From positions 10,292,001 through 10,356,000 of the forward strand of contig NZ_CP108513.1 of the NCBI RefSeq assembly GCF_035989285.1: a stretch of 64,000 nt of DNA. Reading direction: 5' to 3'. Positions within the stretch are counted from its first letter, which is position 1. Every line of letters begins with the position of its first letter. The DNA comes from Streptomyces sp. NBC_01235 (GTDB lineage Bacteria > Actinomycetota > Actinomycetes > Streptomycetales > Streptomycetaceae). The translations under genes were made by a program, and so were the position numbers. Under the pieces are notes generated by a model, which saw only the letters and a program-made list of their open reading frames with translations, was not told where the DNA came from and did not search any database. Positions 1 to 6,972 of this stretch are shown piece by piece.

Positions 1-149
1 ACCGACCGGTTGTGCCCGAGGTGGATCACCTCGGCGCCCTGGGACTGGAAGATGCGCCGCATGATGTTGATCGAGGCGTCGTGCCCGTCGAACAGGGCCG
101 AGGCCGTGACCAGACGGACGGGGTGCACGGGGCGGTGCAGATCGCTCAT
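1..149 (-). CDS. icmF: Fused isobutyryl-CoA mutase (IcmF-type), N-terminal end only
   Basis: Only the first 49 codons are in the window; the gene continues beyond base 1. The start is ATG at 147-149, preceded on the minus strand by a GGGAAGG-like ribosome site. The visible protein contains [20 protein letters not shown] and then [10 protein letters not shown]. These are the characteristic first strand and DGHDA-type B12-binding loop of the cobalamin domain in IcmF proteins, where a B12 domain, a MeaB-like G-protein and the mutase catalytic domain are fused. The family interconverts isobutyryl-CoA and n-butyryl-CoA using adenosylcobalamin. A stand-alone mutase small subunit is possible, but the position of this motif right at the N-terminus favours IcmF. 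The palindrome upstream at 195-206 suggests repression of its promoter. Confidence 0.72.
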   Translation of the reverse strand, partial: MSDLHRPVHPVRLVTASALFDGHDASINIMRRIFQSQGAEVIHLGHNRS

Positions 150-190
150 GGAGCCTTCCCAGGCAGATCGCGGGAACTCTGACTGAGTGG

Positions 191-219
191 ATAGTAGGAC
201 GTCCTAGTAAATGACAGAA
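191..219 (-). promoter_or_regulatory. Putative icmF promoter overlapped by a palindromic operator
   Basis: On the minus strand a TACTAT -10-like hexamer lies at 191-196, with a weak TTCTGT -35-like hexamer at 214-219 and a 17-base spacer. The perfect 12-bp palindrome TAGGACGTCCTA (195-206) sits between them and overlaps the -10, as expected of a repressor site. The assignment is by pattern only. Confidence 0.45.
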
Positions 220-450
220 GGTGATATCGATGTGACCAGAAGCACAGAGCGCGATGAGTGGTCGGCCGGCGTCGGCTGAGCACGCTCCGCTGTTTCACAT
301 ACGTGCGGAGACTCCGCCGACCTGCGGGACTGGGCCGGCTGCGCGGTCCGCCCCGTGACCGGGCACCTGGCTGTGCGTCCAGCGCGGGCGCGCCCTGGCA
401 GAGAACGTCCCCAAGGTCCGTGGCAGCCGGCAGAGCACGGCCTCCGGCCT

Positions 451-522
451 GATCCACGCGATCCACGCGATCCACGCGATCCACGCGATCCATGCGATCA
501 ACGCGATCCACGCGATCGACGC
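451..522. repeat. Tandem 9-bp repeat, 8 units
   Basis: Eight head-to-tail copies of GATCCACGC. Units 5, 6 and 8 carry one substitution each (GATCCATGC, GATCAACGC, GATCGACGC). The tract lies in non-coding DNA between divergent genes. Each unit contains a GATC. It is a simple-sequence expansion with no evident function. Confidence 0.9.
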
Positions 523-766
523 GGTCTGGCGTGCGCCGGCCGCCGCGGGTGACCCTCCACCGAGTGCGGGCGCGCCCCGACCGACCCGTCGGTGCGCCCG
601 GCGACGGGAGTCGAGGGGGGCGTCCGACCCGGCCCGGGGAACCCGACCCTGCCAAAGCCATCGTCTGCGTCTGCTGTTTTCCGTAGCCTCAAGGGCACAA
701 GAACCACCGTGCGCCGCACCGTACTTGATCCGCATCAGTCGACAACGCGCCGAAGGGAAACCGGTC

Positions 767-1255
767 ATGGCCGTCGAGGCCGAGGTTCTGAACGAACTGC
801 ACCGGCTGCGCAGCCGTATGCCGCAGCTGACGGGAGCGTTGGCGGCCGGCGTGGACGGCCTCGTCCTCGCCCAGGACATGGCGGATGTGGAGCCGGAAGG
901 GTTGGCCGCGCTCACCGCGGCGGCGCTCGCCGTGGGGTGCCGCATGGCCGATCTCGCGGCCCGCGGCGAGTTCCGCGAACTACTGGTGCGCGGCGCCGGG
1001 GGATACCTCGCGACGTACGCGGCCGGGCCGTCCGCCGTCCTGACGCTGCTCGCCGACGACCGCGCCAACGTCGGCCGTCTGCACCTGGAGGGGCGGCGCA
1101 GCGGCGCACGCATCGCCGAGCTCGTGGCGACGCGGTTCACCGAGGACCGGCCCGTCGTCACCCGTGGCCTGCCGACCCCGCCGTCGGCCGCGCGCGGCCG
1201 GACCCTCGGCGCCCTGCCCATCCGTATCCCGCCGCAGTCCCGGTACCAGCCCTGA
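767..1255 (+). CDS. Hypothetical protein, possibly roadblock/LC7-like
   Basis: A 162-residue protein starting MAVEAEVLNELHRLRSRMPQ. ATG 767 was chosen because a GAAGGGAAA purine run lies just upstream; an in-frame start at 725 would add 14 unremarkable residues. The stretch with a buried GVDGLVLAQD segment followed by LAALTAAALAVG resembles the roadblock/LC7 proteins common in Streptomyces conservon operons. Those usually sit beside a GTPase and a histidine kinase, which are absent here. The C-terminal 30 residues are Pro/Arg-rich and look disordered. Function is not assigned; the roadblock resemblance is an inference from a short motif. Confidence 0.6.
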   Translation: MAVEAEVLNELHRLRSRMPQLTGALAAGVDGLVLAQDMADVEPEGLAALTAAALAVGCRMADLAARGEFRELLVRGAGGYLATYAAGPSAVLTLLADDRANVGRLHLEGRRSGARIAELVATRFTEDRPVVTRGLPTPPSAARGRTLGALPIRIPPQSRYQP

Positions 1256-1288
1256 CGGAGCCCGGCGGCCGAGCCGTACCCGGCCCGG

Positions 1289-1966
1289 TCAGACCCCGCC
1301 GCCCTCCGCTTCCGCACGGCCGCGTCGGCCGCCGACGCCGCGCCGCCGCCCGCCACCGCGCTCCGGGCCCGCACCGGCGCCCGACGAGGGCGCGCTGAAC
1401 CCGCCGGGGACGAGACGCGGCGGCCCCACGGTCGGCGCCGGACGGCCGTGAGCCTCCCGACCTGCACCTGTACCTGTACCTGTACCTGGACCTGTACCTG
1501 TGGTCGGGCTCGGCCCTGACCCCGGACTCGTACGGGTGTCCGTCTCCGCATCCGGAACGCGCGGCGGTGGTGGAACCGCCCGGCTCAGGACGCGGGTGTG
1601 GGGCATCAACGGGGCGCAGGCGGAGCAGACTTCGCTGAGTGTCCAGACCTGGCCGACCGACGGGTCGTGCCGCAGGACGAGGACGACCGCGCCCGCGCAG
1701 GCGATCCGGGTGCCCTCGTGCGCGGCGCACCGCTGGCGGCGGCACCAGCAGGCCGCGTCGTGATGCACCGCGGCGGCTCTGGCGTGCGCGGCCGCGTGGG
1801 CCTCGGCGAAGCGGCGCAGGGCCGCCACGTCCCGGGAGCGCGGCGGCATCGCGCAGGCCGAGGAGCAGGTGACCGACGCGGTGCGGTCCCGGTGTCCGAC
1901 CACGCGGATCGTCCAGGAGCGGCCCGGACGACGGGCCGAAGGGGCGTCAGGGTGCATAAGAGCCAA
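1289..1966 (-). CDS. Cys-rich hypothetical protein with low-complexity tail
   Basis: A 225-residue protein. TTG 1966 is preferred because AAGGA lies 8 bases upstream; ATG 1957 is the alternative. The N-terminal ~130 residues contain several Cys pairs or clusters (CSSAC, CWCRRQRC, CSAC) plus paired histidines in an Ala/His-rich helix (AEAHAAAHARAA), suggesting metal or zinc binding. The C-terminal ~90 residues are Gly/Thr/Pro/Arg-rich, and a hexanucleotide repeat at 1461-1502 encodes a Gly-Thr run. I recognise this as a type of small Streptomyces hypothetical protein but no function is known to me. The tail may be poorly conserved, and the true end could be set by repeat slippage. Confidence 0.6.
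   Translation of the reverse strand: MALMHPDAPSARRPGRSWTIRVVGHRDRTASVTCSSACAMPPRSRDVAALRRFAEAHAAAHARAAAVHHDAACWCRRQRCAAHEGTRIACAGAVVLVLRHDPSVGQVWTLSEVCSACAPLMPHTRVLSRAVPPPPRVPDAETDTRTSPGSGPSPTTGTGPGTGTGTGAGREAHGRPAPTVGPPRLVPGGFSAPSSGAGAGPERGGGRRRGVGGRRGRAEAEGGGV
1461..1502. repeat. Hexanucleotide repeat (CCTGTA), 7 units
   Basis: Seven consecutive 6-bp units of CCTGTA with single substitutions in the first, fifth and last. The period is a multiple of three, so changes in copy number would keep the minus-strand reading frame and only lengthen or shorten the Gly-Thr linker of the 1289-1966 protein. Confidence 0.85.
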
Positions 1967-2139
1967 AGCACATGTCCTTCGTGGGGGAGGAACAAGGGGA
2001 GGGCGACGGGCGAGCTGGGGAGCGGGGAGCGGTCCGGGGATGATGGTTCCGGCACGGACCGCCGGAAGTGACCTCGTTCACAGCATGCCCGTGGCCCGGC
2101 GGACCATTCGCGGTGTGCCCCCTCCGGCGGACACACTGC

Positions 2140-2162
2140 CTGTCGGTGAGTACCCCTAAGCT
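2140..2162 (+). promoter_or_regulatory. RecA-NDp-like promoter for the Ser/Thr kinase, probably leaderless
   Basis: CTGTCGGTG, eight bases, then TAAGCT: one mismatch (C for T at the first, weakly conserved base) to the TTGTCRGTG-N8-TAnnnT promoter. The -10 hexamer ends six bases before the kinase ATG at 2169, so transcription would begin at or next to the start codon. No ribosome site is visible, which fits a leaderless message. Confidence 0.4.
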
Positions 2163-2168
2163 CCCTCC

Positions 2169-3797
2169 ATGAGCACAGGGGGACCCCACAGACGTGTTGT
2201 CGACGGCCGCTTCGAACTCGTCGAGCGACTCGGCGGCGGAGGCATGGGCCTGGTGTGGCGGGCCCACGACCTGGCGTTGCGCCGGGACGTGGCCGTGAAG
2301 GAGGTCCGGCCCCCGGACCCGGACCTGGCCGAGTACGACCCCGAGGGCGCCCGCACGCTGCGCGAGCGCGTCCTGCGGGAGGCCCGCGCGCTGGCCCGGG
2401 TCCACCACCCCAACGTCGTCACGATCCACCACATCGTCGACGGCGGCGAGAACACCTATCCGTGGATCGTGATGGAGCTGGTCGAGGGGGGCTCTCTCCA
2501 GGACCGGCTCCAGCGGGGTGTGATGACCCCCGTCGAGGCCGCGCGTCTGGGCCGTGAGGTGCTGTCCGCGCTGCGTGCCGCGCACGCCGTCGGGATCGAG
2601 CACCGCGACGTGAAACCCGCCAACGTCCTGCTGCGCCCCGACGGGCGGCCCGTGCTCACCGACTTCGGCATCGCCGCCGTCCGGGAGTCCGCCGGCCTCA
2701 CCGCCACCGGCGCCGTCATCGGCTCGCCCGACTTCATGGCGCCGGAACGGGTCAGCGGCAAGGAGGGCGGTCCCGCCGCCGACCTCTGGTCACTGGCGAT
2801 GCTGCTGTACGTCGCCGTGGAGGGTCACCATCCGCTGCGCAGGGCGAGCACGCTCGCCACACTGGCCGCCGTGCTCGGTGAGGACGTGCCCGCACCGCGC
2901 CGGGCCGGAGCGCTGACCGGCGTCCTCACGGCGCTGCTCGTCCGGGATCCGCAGGCCCGCCCCGACGCGGCGGAGGTCGACCGGATGCTCGCGGCCGTGA
3001 CCGGGAACGCACCCGGCCCGTCCACGACGCAGGGCGCCGCGTTCGCGTCCGGTTCGGCCCAGCAGGCCCTGCCGACCTCCTATCCCCTTGCTCCGCCCGC
3101 CGCCGCCGTCACGCTCACCCCGTCGCAGGCCGGCACCCCGGTCCGCGGCCGGCGCGCCCGCGCCACGGCCGTCACGGGAGCCGTCGTGGCCACGGCGCTG
3201 ACCGGTGTCCTGGTGTGGGCGCTGCTTCCGGACACGAAGAACGACAACACCAGCAGTGCGCCCACGCCGGGCCCGTCCGTGTCGCAGAGCGCCCGGCAGG
3301 CGTCCTCCGGCGGCTCGTCCGGCGCCCCCGCCGCGGCGACGGTCGACCTGCTCAGCGGGAACGGCGTCAAGACGGCGGTGGCGAAGCTGACCTCGGCCAT
3401 GGGCGGGACGAAGGTCACCAGCCTCGTGGTGTACGGGGAGTACGCCATCGCCGACGCGCCCGTCGACGGCCACCCGAAGCTCTACGACCGGTACATCTAC
3501 CGGGGTGGTGACGTGGCGGTGAAGGACGGCCCGGGCGGAACCGTGATGAGCGGCGCGGTCCCCGTCGACCTGAACACCTACGACTGGGACGCCGTGCCCG
3601 CGCTGCTCTCCAGGGCCGCCAAGTCCCTCGGCGTGCCCGAGCCCACCAGTCGCTATCTGACGATCAATCCCGCCTCCACCGTCTTCCACAGCGACCCGTC
3701 GATGAGCGTCTACCTCTCCGACGACTACGGCAGCGCCTACCTCCGGGCCGACGTGCACGCCCGGGTGATCGAGACCCACCCGCGCGACGACGGCTGA
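2169..3797 (+). CDS. Transmembrane Ser/Thr protein kinase
   Basis: A 542-residue Hanks-type kinase. The catalytic domain spans about residues 15-275: Gly-rich loop GGGGMG (22-27), ATP lysine in VAVKEV (Lys44), catalytic loop HRDVKPANVLL (Asp147), DFG Asp165, and SPDFMAPE. A Pro/Ala-rich juxtamembrane stretch leads to one membrane helix (about 333-353). A ~190-residue exported C-terminal region follows, opening with a Ser/Gly/Ala-rich linker. It has no PASTA repeats and I do not recognise it; it may be a sensor. The architecture (cytoplasmic kinase, one helix, external sensor) is typical of PknB-like actinobacterial kinases that phosphorylate Ser/Thr targets in response to envelope cues. The gene stands alone, with no neighbouring phosphatase. 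Confidence 0.9.
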   Translation: MSTGGPHRRVVDGRFELVERLGGGGMGLVWRAHDLALRRDVAVKEVRPPDPDLAEYDPEGARTLRERVLREARALARVHHPNVVTIHHIVDGGENTYPWIVMELVEGGSLQDRLQRGVMTPVEAARLGREVLSALRAAHAVGIEHRDVKPANVLLRPDGRPVLTDFGIAAVRESAGLTATGAVIGSPDFMAPERVSGKEGGPAADLWSLAMLLYVAVEGHHPLRRASTLATLAAVLGEDVPAPRRAGALTGVLTALLVRDPQARPDAAEVDRMLAAVTGNAPGPSTTQGAAFASGSAQQALPTSYPLAPPAAAVTLTPSQAGTPVRGRRARATAVTGAVVATALTGVLVWALLPDTKNDNTSSAPTPGPSVSQSARQASSGGSSGAPAAATVDLLSGNGVKTAVAKLTSAMGGTKVTSLVVYGEYAIADAPVDGHPKLYDRYIYRGGDVAVKDGPGGTVMSGAVPVDLNTYDWDAVPALLSRAAKSLGVPEPTSRYLTINPASTVFHSDPSMSVYLSDDYGSAYLRADVHARVIETHPRDDG

Positions 3798-3821
3798 CGA
3801 AGGCTGTCCGGCTGCCGGTCG

Positions 3822-4091
3822 ACGGCGGGTGAAGACGCCGAGCCCGTTCTCGTCGAACGCCTCCACCGTCACCCGCGTCGCCTTGCCGTCCCGATCGCCC
3901 TGGAAGGTGACGCCGGACAGCCCGACGGCGTTCTCGCCGACGATCTGGAAGCTGAAGGTGTCTTCGTCGAAGTGGGCCAGCCGGAACGTCGTAGGCTTCG
4001 GGCCCAGCCGCATGGTCAGCTCGTCGCCGGACGCGGTGACGGTCAGCGGACCGTGGCAGCCGTTGGCGTATGTCCCGGTGAAGGCGGCGTC
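3822..4091 (-). pseudogene. Remnant of a serine hydrolase (beta-lactamase family) C-terminal domain
   Basis: On the minus strand the segment DAAFTGTYANGCHGPLTVTA through VTVEAFDENGLGVFTRR reads as the C-terminal beta-barrel domain (DUF3471-like) that follows the catalytic domain in class C beta-lactamase/serine hydrolase proteins. The catalytic domain with SxxK and YxN motifs is absent upstream, and the normal stop is missing, so the frame runs into the antisense of the kinase gene. I therefore call it a decayed fragment about 90 codons long rather than a gene. Confidence 0.6.
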
Positions 4092-4381
4092 GGGGCGGGC
4101 CGCTGCGGCGTCGGCGGGGGCTCGGAGTCGTCGCGGCCCTCGGCCGGCTCGTGTGGCGTACCCGCCACCGTCCCGCGAACGCGGAGACCACCCTGGTTCT
4201 GGCCGTCCTCGGCCTGTCGGTCCTCGCGCTGCGCCGGCCGCCCTGTACCCGTGGCTCGACGTGCCCGTCCCCGCCGTGACACCGGCCGCCTTCGTGTCCC
4301 AGGGCGCCGCCGCGCCGCTCCCGACCGCGGCGCCGGCCGTCATCGGCGGACGGGACCTCGCGGCCCGCTGACCGACCGGTC
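4092..4381. other. Decayed region without an intact gene
   Basis: About 290 bases between the hydrolase remnant and the DUF1152 gene. On the plus strand two overlapping frames each hold a protein-like piece: a hydrophobic helix-like TTLVLAVLGLSVLAL, then in another frame a Pro/Ala-rich stretch ending VIGGRDLAAR and a stop at 4371. They look like two halves of one frameshifted membrane-protein gene that I cannot identify. Confidence 0.35.
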
Positions 4382-5347
4382 TCAGTGGGGGAACGCCCGG
4401 GGCTGCCGCAGGACGGGAAGGCCGTCCCGGAACTCCTCGACGCGGGTGCTGATCTGGCGCATGAGGACGGTGTCCTCCAGCCGGTCCAGGTAGAGGTTGC
4501 GGCGGGCCAGCCCCACGGCGTCGACGCAGAAGTACAGCGCCATGAGCGGGTTCACGAACAGCTCGCTGTTCCGCGTCCGCTCGGTGAAGCGCACGTCGCC
4601 GAAGTCGCCGCGTACGGCGGCCGCGACCGAGCCGTTCACGATGCTCGGGTGGCCGGGGGTGGAGGCCTGGGCGTGGGCGACCGCGTCGAGGTAGAGGGTG
4701 CCCTCCGTGCTGTCGCGGGGGAGGGAGAACGCGCCGAGGTAGGCGCCGTCGCGGTCCAGCGCGGCCAGGTTCTCCAGGACCAGGGCGTGGTTGACGCCGT
4801 GATACGCGTCCACGCCGAAGCCCAGGCAGGCCACCAGCCGGTGCGGGACCTCGTCGAGGGCGCGCACGGCCGCCAGGCTGGCCATGTCCTCCTCCGGCGT
4901 GCCGAGGCCGTGCTCGTCGCCGCGCATCAGGATGTCCGTGCCGCCGTCGACCAGGACGACGGCGTCGATCCCGCCCAGGTGGTCCAGGAGGGCACGGTAG
5001 GCGTCCCGCAGGGGCTTCACGCCGGTCCGGGGGAAGGCATACACCGTGGCGGGCAGGCCGTGCCGGTCCAGCCAGGTTGCCAGGGTGTGTTCGGGAAAGT
5101 AGTCGCCGCGGGCCGGGGTGTCGGGGCGCACCGCCGCCACGTCCGGCTCCTGCCAGACCTCGGCGGGCAGCCCGTACAGGTCGGCGAAGGACAGGTTGGC
5201 CAGGTGGACGTCCTTGCCCGCAGACCGCAGGGCGAGCGCCAGCGGAAGGCCCGCGTACACGTCGAAGCCGCCGCCCGCACCCGCGACGAGTATCCGGTGT
5301 GCGTCGCGCAGCCGGGTGAAGAAGGGGGGTTCGTGGAGGGAGAACAC
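4382..5347 (-). CDS. DUF1152 family protein
   Basis: A 321-residue protein with GTG start at 5347. The N-terminal VAGAGGGFDVYAGLPLALAL is the nucleotide-binding-like glycine motif typical of DUF1152. VVLVDGGTDILMRGDE and GFGVDAYHGVNH are further conserved blocks. The family is widespread in actinobacteria and archaea and is of unknown biochemical function; the fold is Rossmann-like. It is transcribed alone, with decayed DNA upstream on one side and the ferredoxin reductase gene behind it. The ribosome site is weak. The length is about normal for the family. Confidence 0.85.
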   Translation of the reverse strand: MFSLHEPPFFTRLRDAHRILVAGAGGGFDVYAGLPLALALRSAGKDVHLANLSFADLYGLPAEVWQEPDVAAVRPDTPARGDYFPEHTLATWLDRHGLPATVYAFPRTGVKPLRDAYRALLDHLGGIDAVVLVDGGTDILMRGDEHGLGTPEEDMASLAAVRALDEVPHRLVACLGFGVDAYHGVNHALVLENLAALDRDGAYLGAFSLPRDSTEGTLYLDAVAHAQASTPGHPSIVNGSVAAAVRGDFGDVRFTERTRNSELFVNPLMALYFCVDAVGLARRNLYLDRLEDTVLMRQISTRVEEFRDGLPVLRQPRAFPH

Positions 5348-5475
5348 CCCGGGACGCTAACAGGCGTCGATCATGCTGCCCAGCGGAATACCGGCAACTG
5401 CCGTGAGCCGCCCGTGAGGTGGGGTTCGGGAGCCTGTCAACAGCGCGAAGCGGCCCCCGAACCCTGCCCCTCGGA

Positions 5476-6840
5476 CTACGCGCCGCTCTCCCGCAGCATG
5501 TCCTCGCGCTCGACGATCTTCACGCGCTCGCGGCCCTGCGGCTCGCCCAGCGCCTTCTCGGCGGCGTCCAGCTTGTACCAGCCCTCCCAGGTGGTGAAGC
5601 GGACCTCGCGCTCGGCGAGGAACGCGTCCACGGCCTCCGGCTCGGGCGAAGCAGGCGTGTGCAGACGGCCGTTGGCGTGATCGTCGAGAAGGTTGGACAC
5701 GGTCTCGTTGGCGTCGCCCTTGGTGTGACCGATCAGACCGACCGGGCCGCGCCGGATCCAGCCGGTGACGTAGGTGGACTGCAGGTGCGCGCCGGACTCC
5801 TCGATGACCCGGCCGCCCTCGTCCGGGACGGTGCCCGAGTCGAGGTCCCAGGGCAGCTTCGGCAGCTTCTCGGAGAGGTAGCCGACGGCGCGGTAGATCG
5901 CCGTGACGTCCCAGTCCTTGAACTCGCCGGTGCCCTTGACGTTGCCCGTGCCGTCGAGGACGGTGCGCTCGGTGCGCAGGCCGACGACCTTGCCGTCCTC
6001 GCCGAGGATCTCCGAGGGCGACTCGAAGAAGTGGAGGAACAACTTGTGCGGGCGCTCGCCGACGTCGCGGATCGCCCAGTTCTCCAGCGTCTTGGCGACC
6101 ATGTCGGCCTGCTTGTTGCCGCGCCGGGTCGCGATCGAGCCGTCGTCGTAGTCGATGTCCTCCGGGTCGACGATGACCTCGATGTTGGGGGAGTGGTCCA
6201 GCTCCCGCAGCTCCATCGGGGAGAACTTCGCCTGCGCCGGGCCACGGCGGCCGAAGACGTGGATCTCCAGCGCCTTGTTGGCCTTGAGGCCCTCGTAGAC
6301 GTTCGCCGGGATCTCCGTGGGCAGCAGCTCGTCCGCCGTCTTGGCGAGCACGCGGGCCACGTCGAGGGCGACGTTGCCGACGCCCAGGACGGCGACCTTC
6401 TCGGCCTCCAGGGGCCAGGTGCGCGGCACGTCCGGGTGGCCGTCGTACCAGGAGACGAAGTCCGCGGCGCCGTAGGAGCCCTCCAGCTCGATGCCGGGGA
6501 CCGACATCTCGCGGTCGGCCGTCGCGCCGGTCGAGAAGATCACGGCGTCGTAGAAGGCGCGCAGGTCGTCCAGGCTGATGTCGTTCGGGTAGTCGACGTT
6601 GCCGAAGAGGCGGATCTGCGGCTTGTCGAGGACCTGGTGCAGGGCCGTGATGATGCCCTTGATGCGCGGGTGGTCCGGGGCGACGCCGTAACGGATCAGG
6701 CCGAACGGGGCCGGCATGCGCTCGAAGAGATCGACGGAGACACCAGGGTCGGCGGCCACATCGGACTTGAGCAGCGCGTCGGCGGCGTAGATCCCGGCGG
6801 GGCCGGCTCCGACAATGGCTACCCGCAGGGGGCGGGGCAT
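5476..6840 (-). CDS. fprA: Ferredoxin/flavodoxin-NADP+ reductase, FprA (adrenodoxin reductase) type
   Basis: A 454-residue FAD enzyme. ATG 6840 is preceded by GAAGGGAAC, and the protein begins MPRPLRVAIVGAGPAGIYAA, the FAD-binding dinucleotide motif. The second nucleotide site, VAVLGVGNVALDVARVL (about residues 146-162), binds NADPH. The GWIRRGPVGLIGHTKGDA segment near residue 370 is a hallmark of the adrenodoxin-reductase/FprA family. Size matches M. tuberculosis FprA. It passes electrons between NADPH and ferredoxins, feeding P450s and iron-sulfur metabolism; the P450 at 24085-25272 is a conceivable but unproven client. A possible iron box lies 46 bases upstream (6886-6904), hinting at control by an IdeR/DmdR-type repressor. 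Confidence 0.92.
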   Translation of the reverse strand: MPRPLRVAIVGAGPAGIYAADALLKSDVAADPGVSVDLFERMPAPFGLIRYGVAPDHPRIKGIITALHQVLDKPQIRLFGNVDYPNDISLDDLRAFYDAVIFSTGATADREMSVPGIELEGSYGAADFVSWYDGHPDVPRTWPLEAEKVAVLGVGNVALDVARVLAKTADELLPTEIPANVYEGLKANKALEIHVFGRRGPAQAKFSPMELRELDHSPNIEVIVDPEDIDYDDGSIATRRGNKQADMVAKTLENWAIRDVGERPHKLFLHFFESPSEILGEDGKVVGLRTERTVLDGTGNVKGTGEFKDWDVTAIYRAVGYLSEKLPKLPWDLDSGTVPDEGGRVIEESGAHLQSTYVTGWIRRGPVGLIGHTKGDANETVSNLLDDHANGRLHTPASPEPEAVDAFLAEREVRFTTWEGWYKLDAAEKALGEPQGRERVKIVEREDMLRESGA

Positions 6841-6885
6841 GATCAGGTTCCCTTCGAGTGGCGACAGATCGACTCGGGGGAAGCC

Positions 6886-6904
6886 TAAGCTGAGGCAAGC
6901 CTTA
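6886..6904. promoter_or_regulatory. Putative iron box (DmdR/IdeR operator) upstream of fprA
   Basis: TAAGCTGAGGCAAGCCTTA matches 13 of 19 positions of the iron-box consensus TTAGGTTAGGCTAACCTAA, including the central AGGC and the right-hand CCT. It lies between fprA and its upstream neighbour at a promoter-compatible distance. Binding is inferred, not shown. Confidence 0.45.
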
Positions 6905-6929
6905 CTCGGTACGCGGGTCCGGTCTATGG

Positions 6930-6952
6930 ACTCATAACCATCATTTATGAGT
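6930..6952. repeat. AT-rich inverted repeat
   Basis: ACTCATAA (6930-6937) and TTATGAGT (6945-6952) form perfect 8-bp arms around a 7-base spacer. The repeat sits between the end of the SpoIIE phosphatase gene and fprA, both on the minus strand. It could be an operator for fprA; the stem is too AT-rich to be a strong terminator. Confidence 0.5.
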
Positions 6953-6972
6953 AACCCGGGCGTCAACCCGCG

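Larger units (their letters stand above)
150..766. other. Intergenic region between icmF and the 767 gene
   Basis: About 600 bases lie between divergent genes. Apart from the icmF control region and the 9-bp repeat tract at 451-522 I see no convincing gene. The open frames here read through the repeat as monotonous Arg-Val-Asp or Ile-Ala-Trp runs and lack a plausible ribosome site or recognisable protein features. Confidence 0.5.

Noticed and set aside
451..522. CRISPR array
   Set aside because: Units are only 9 bp, contiguous, without spacers or cas genes nearby.
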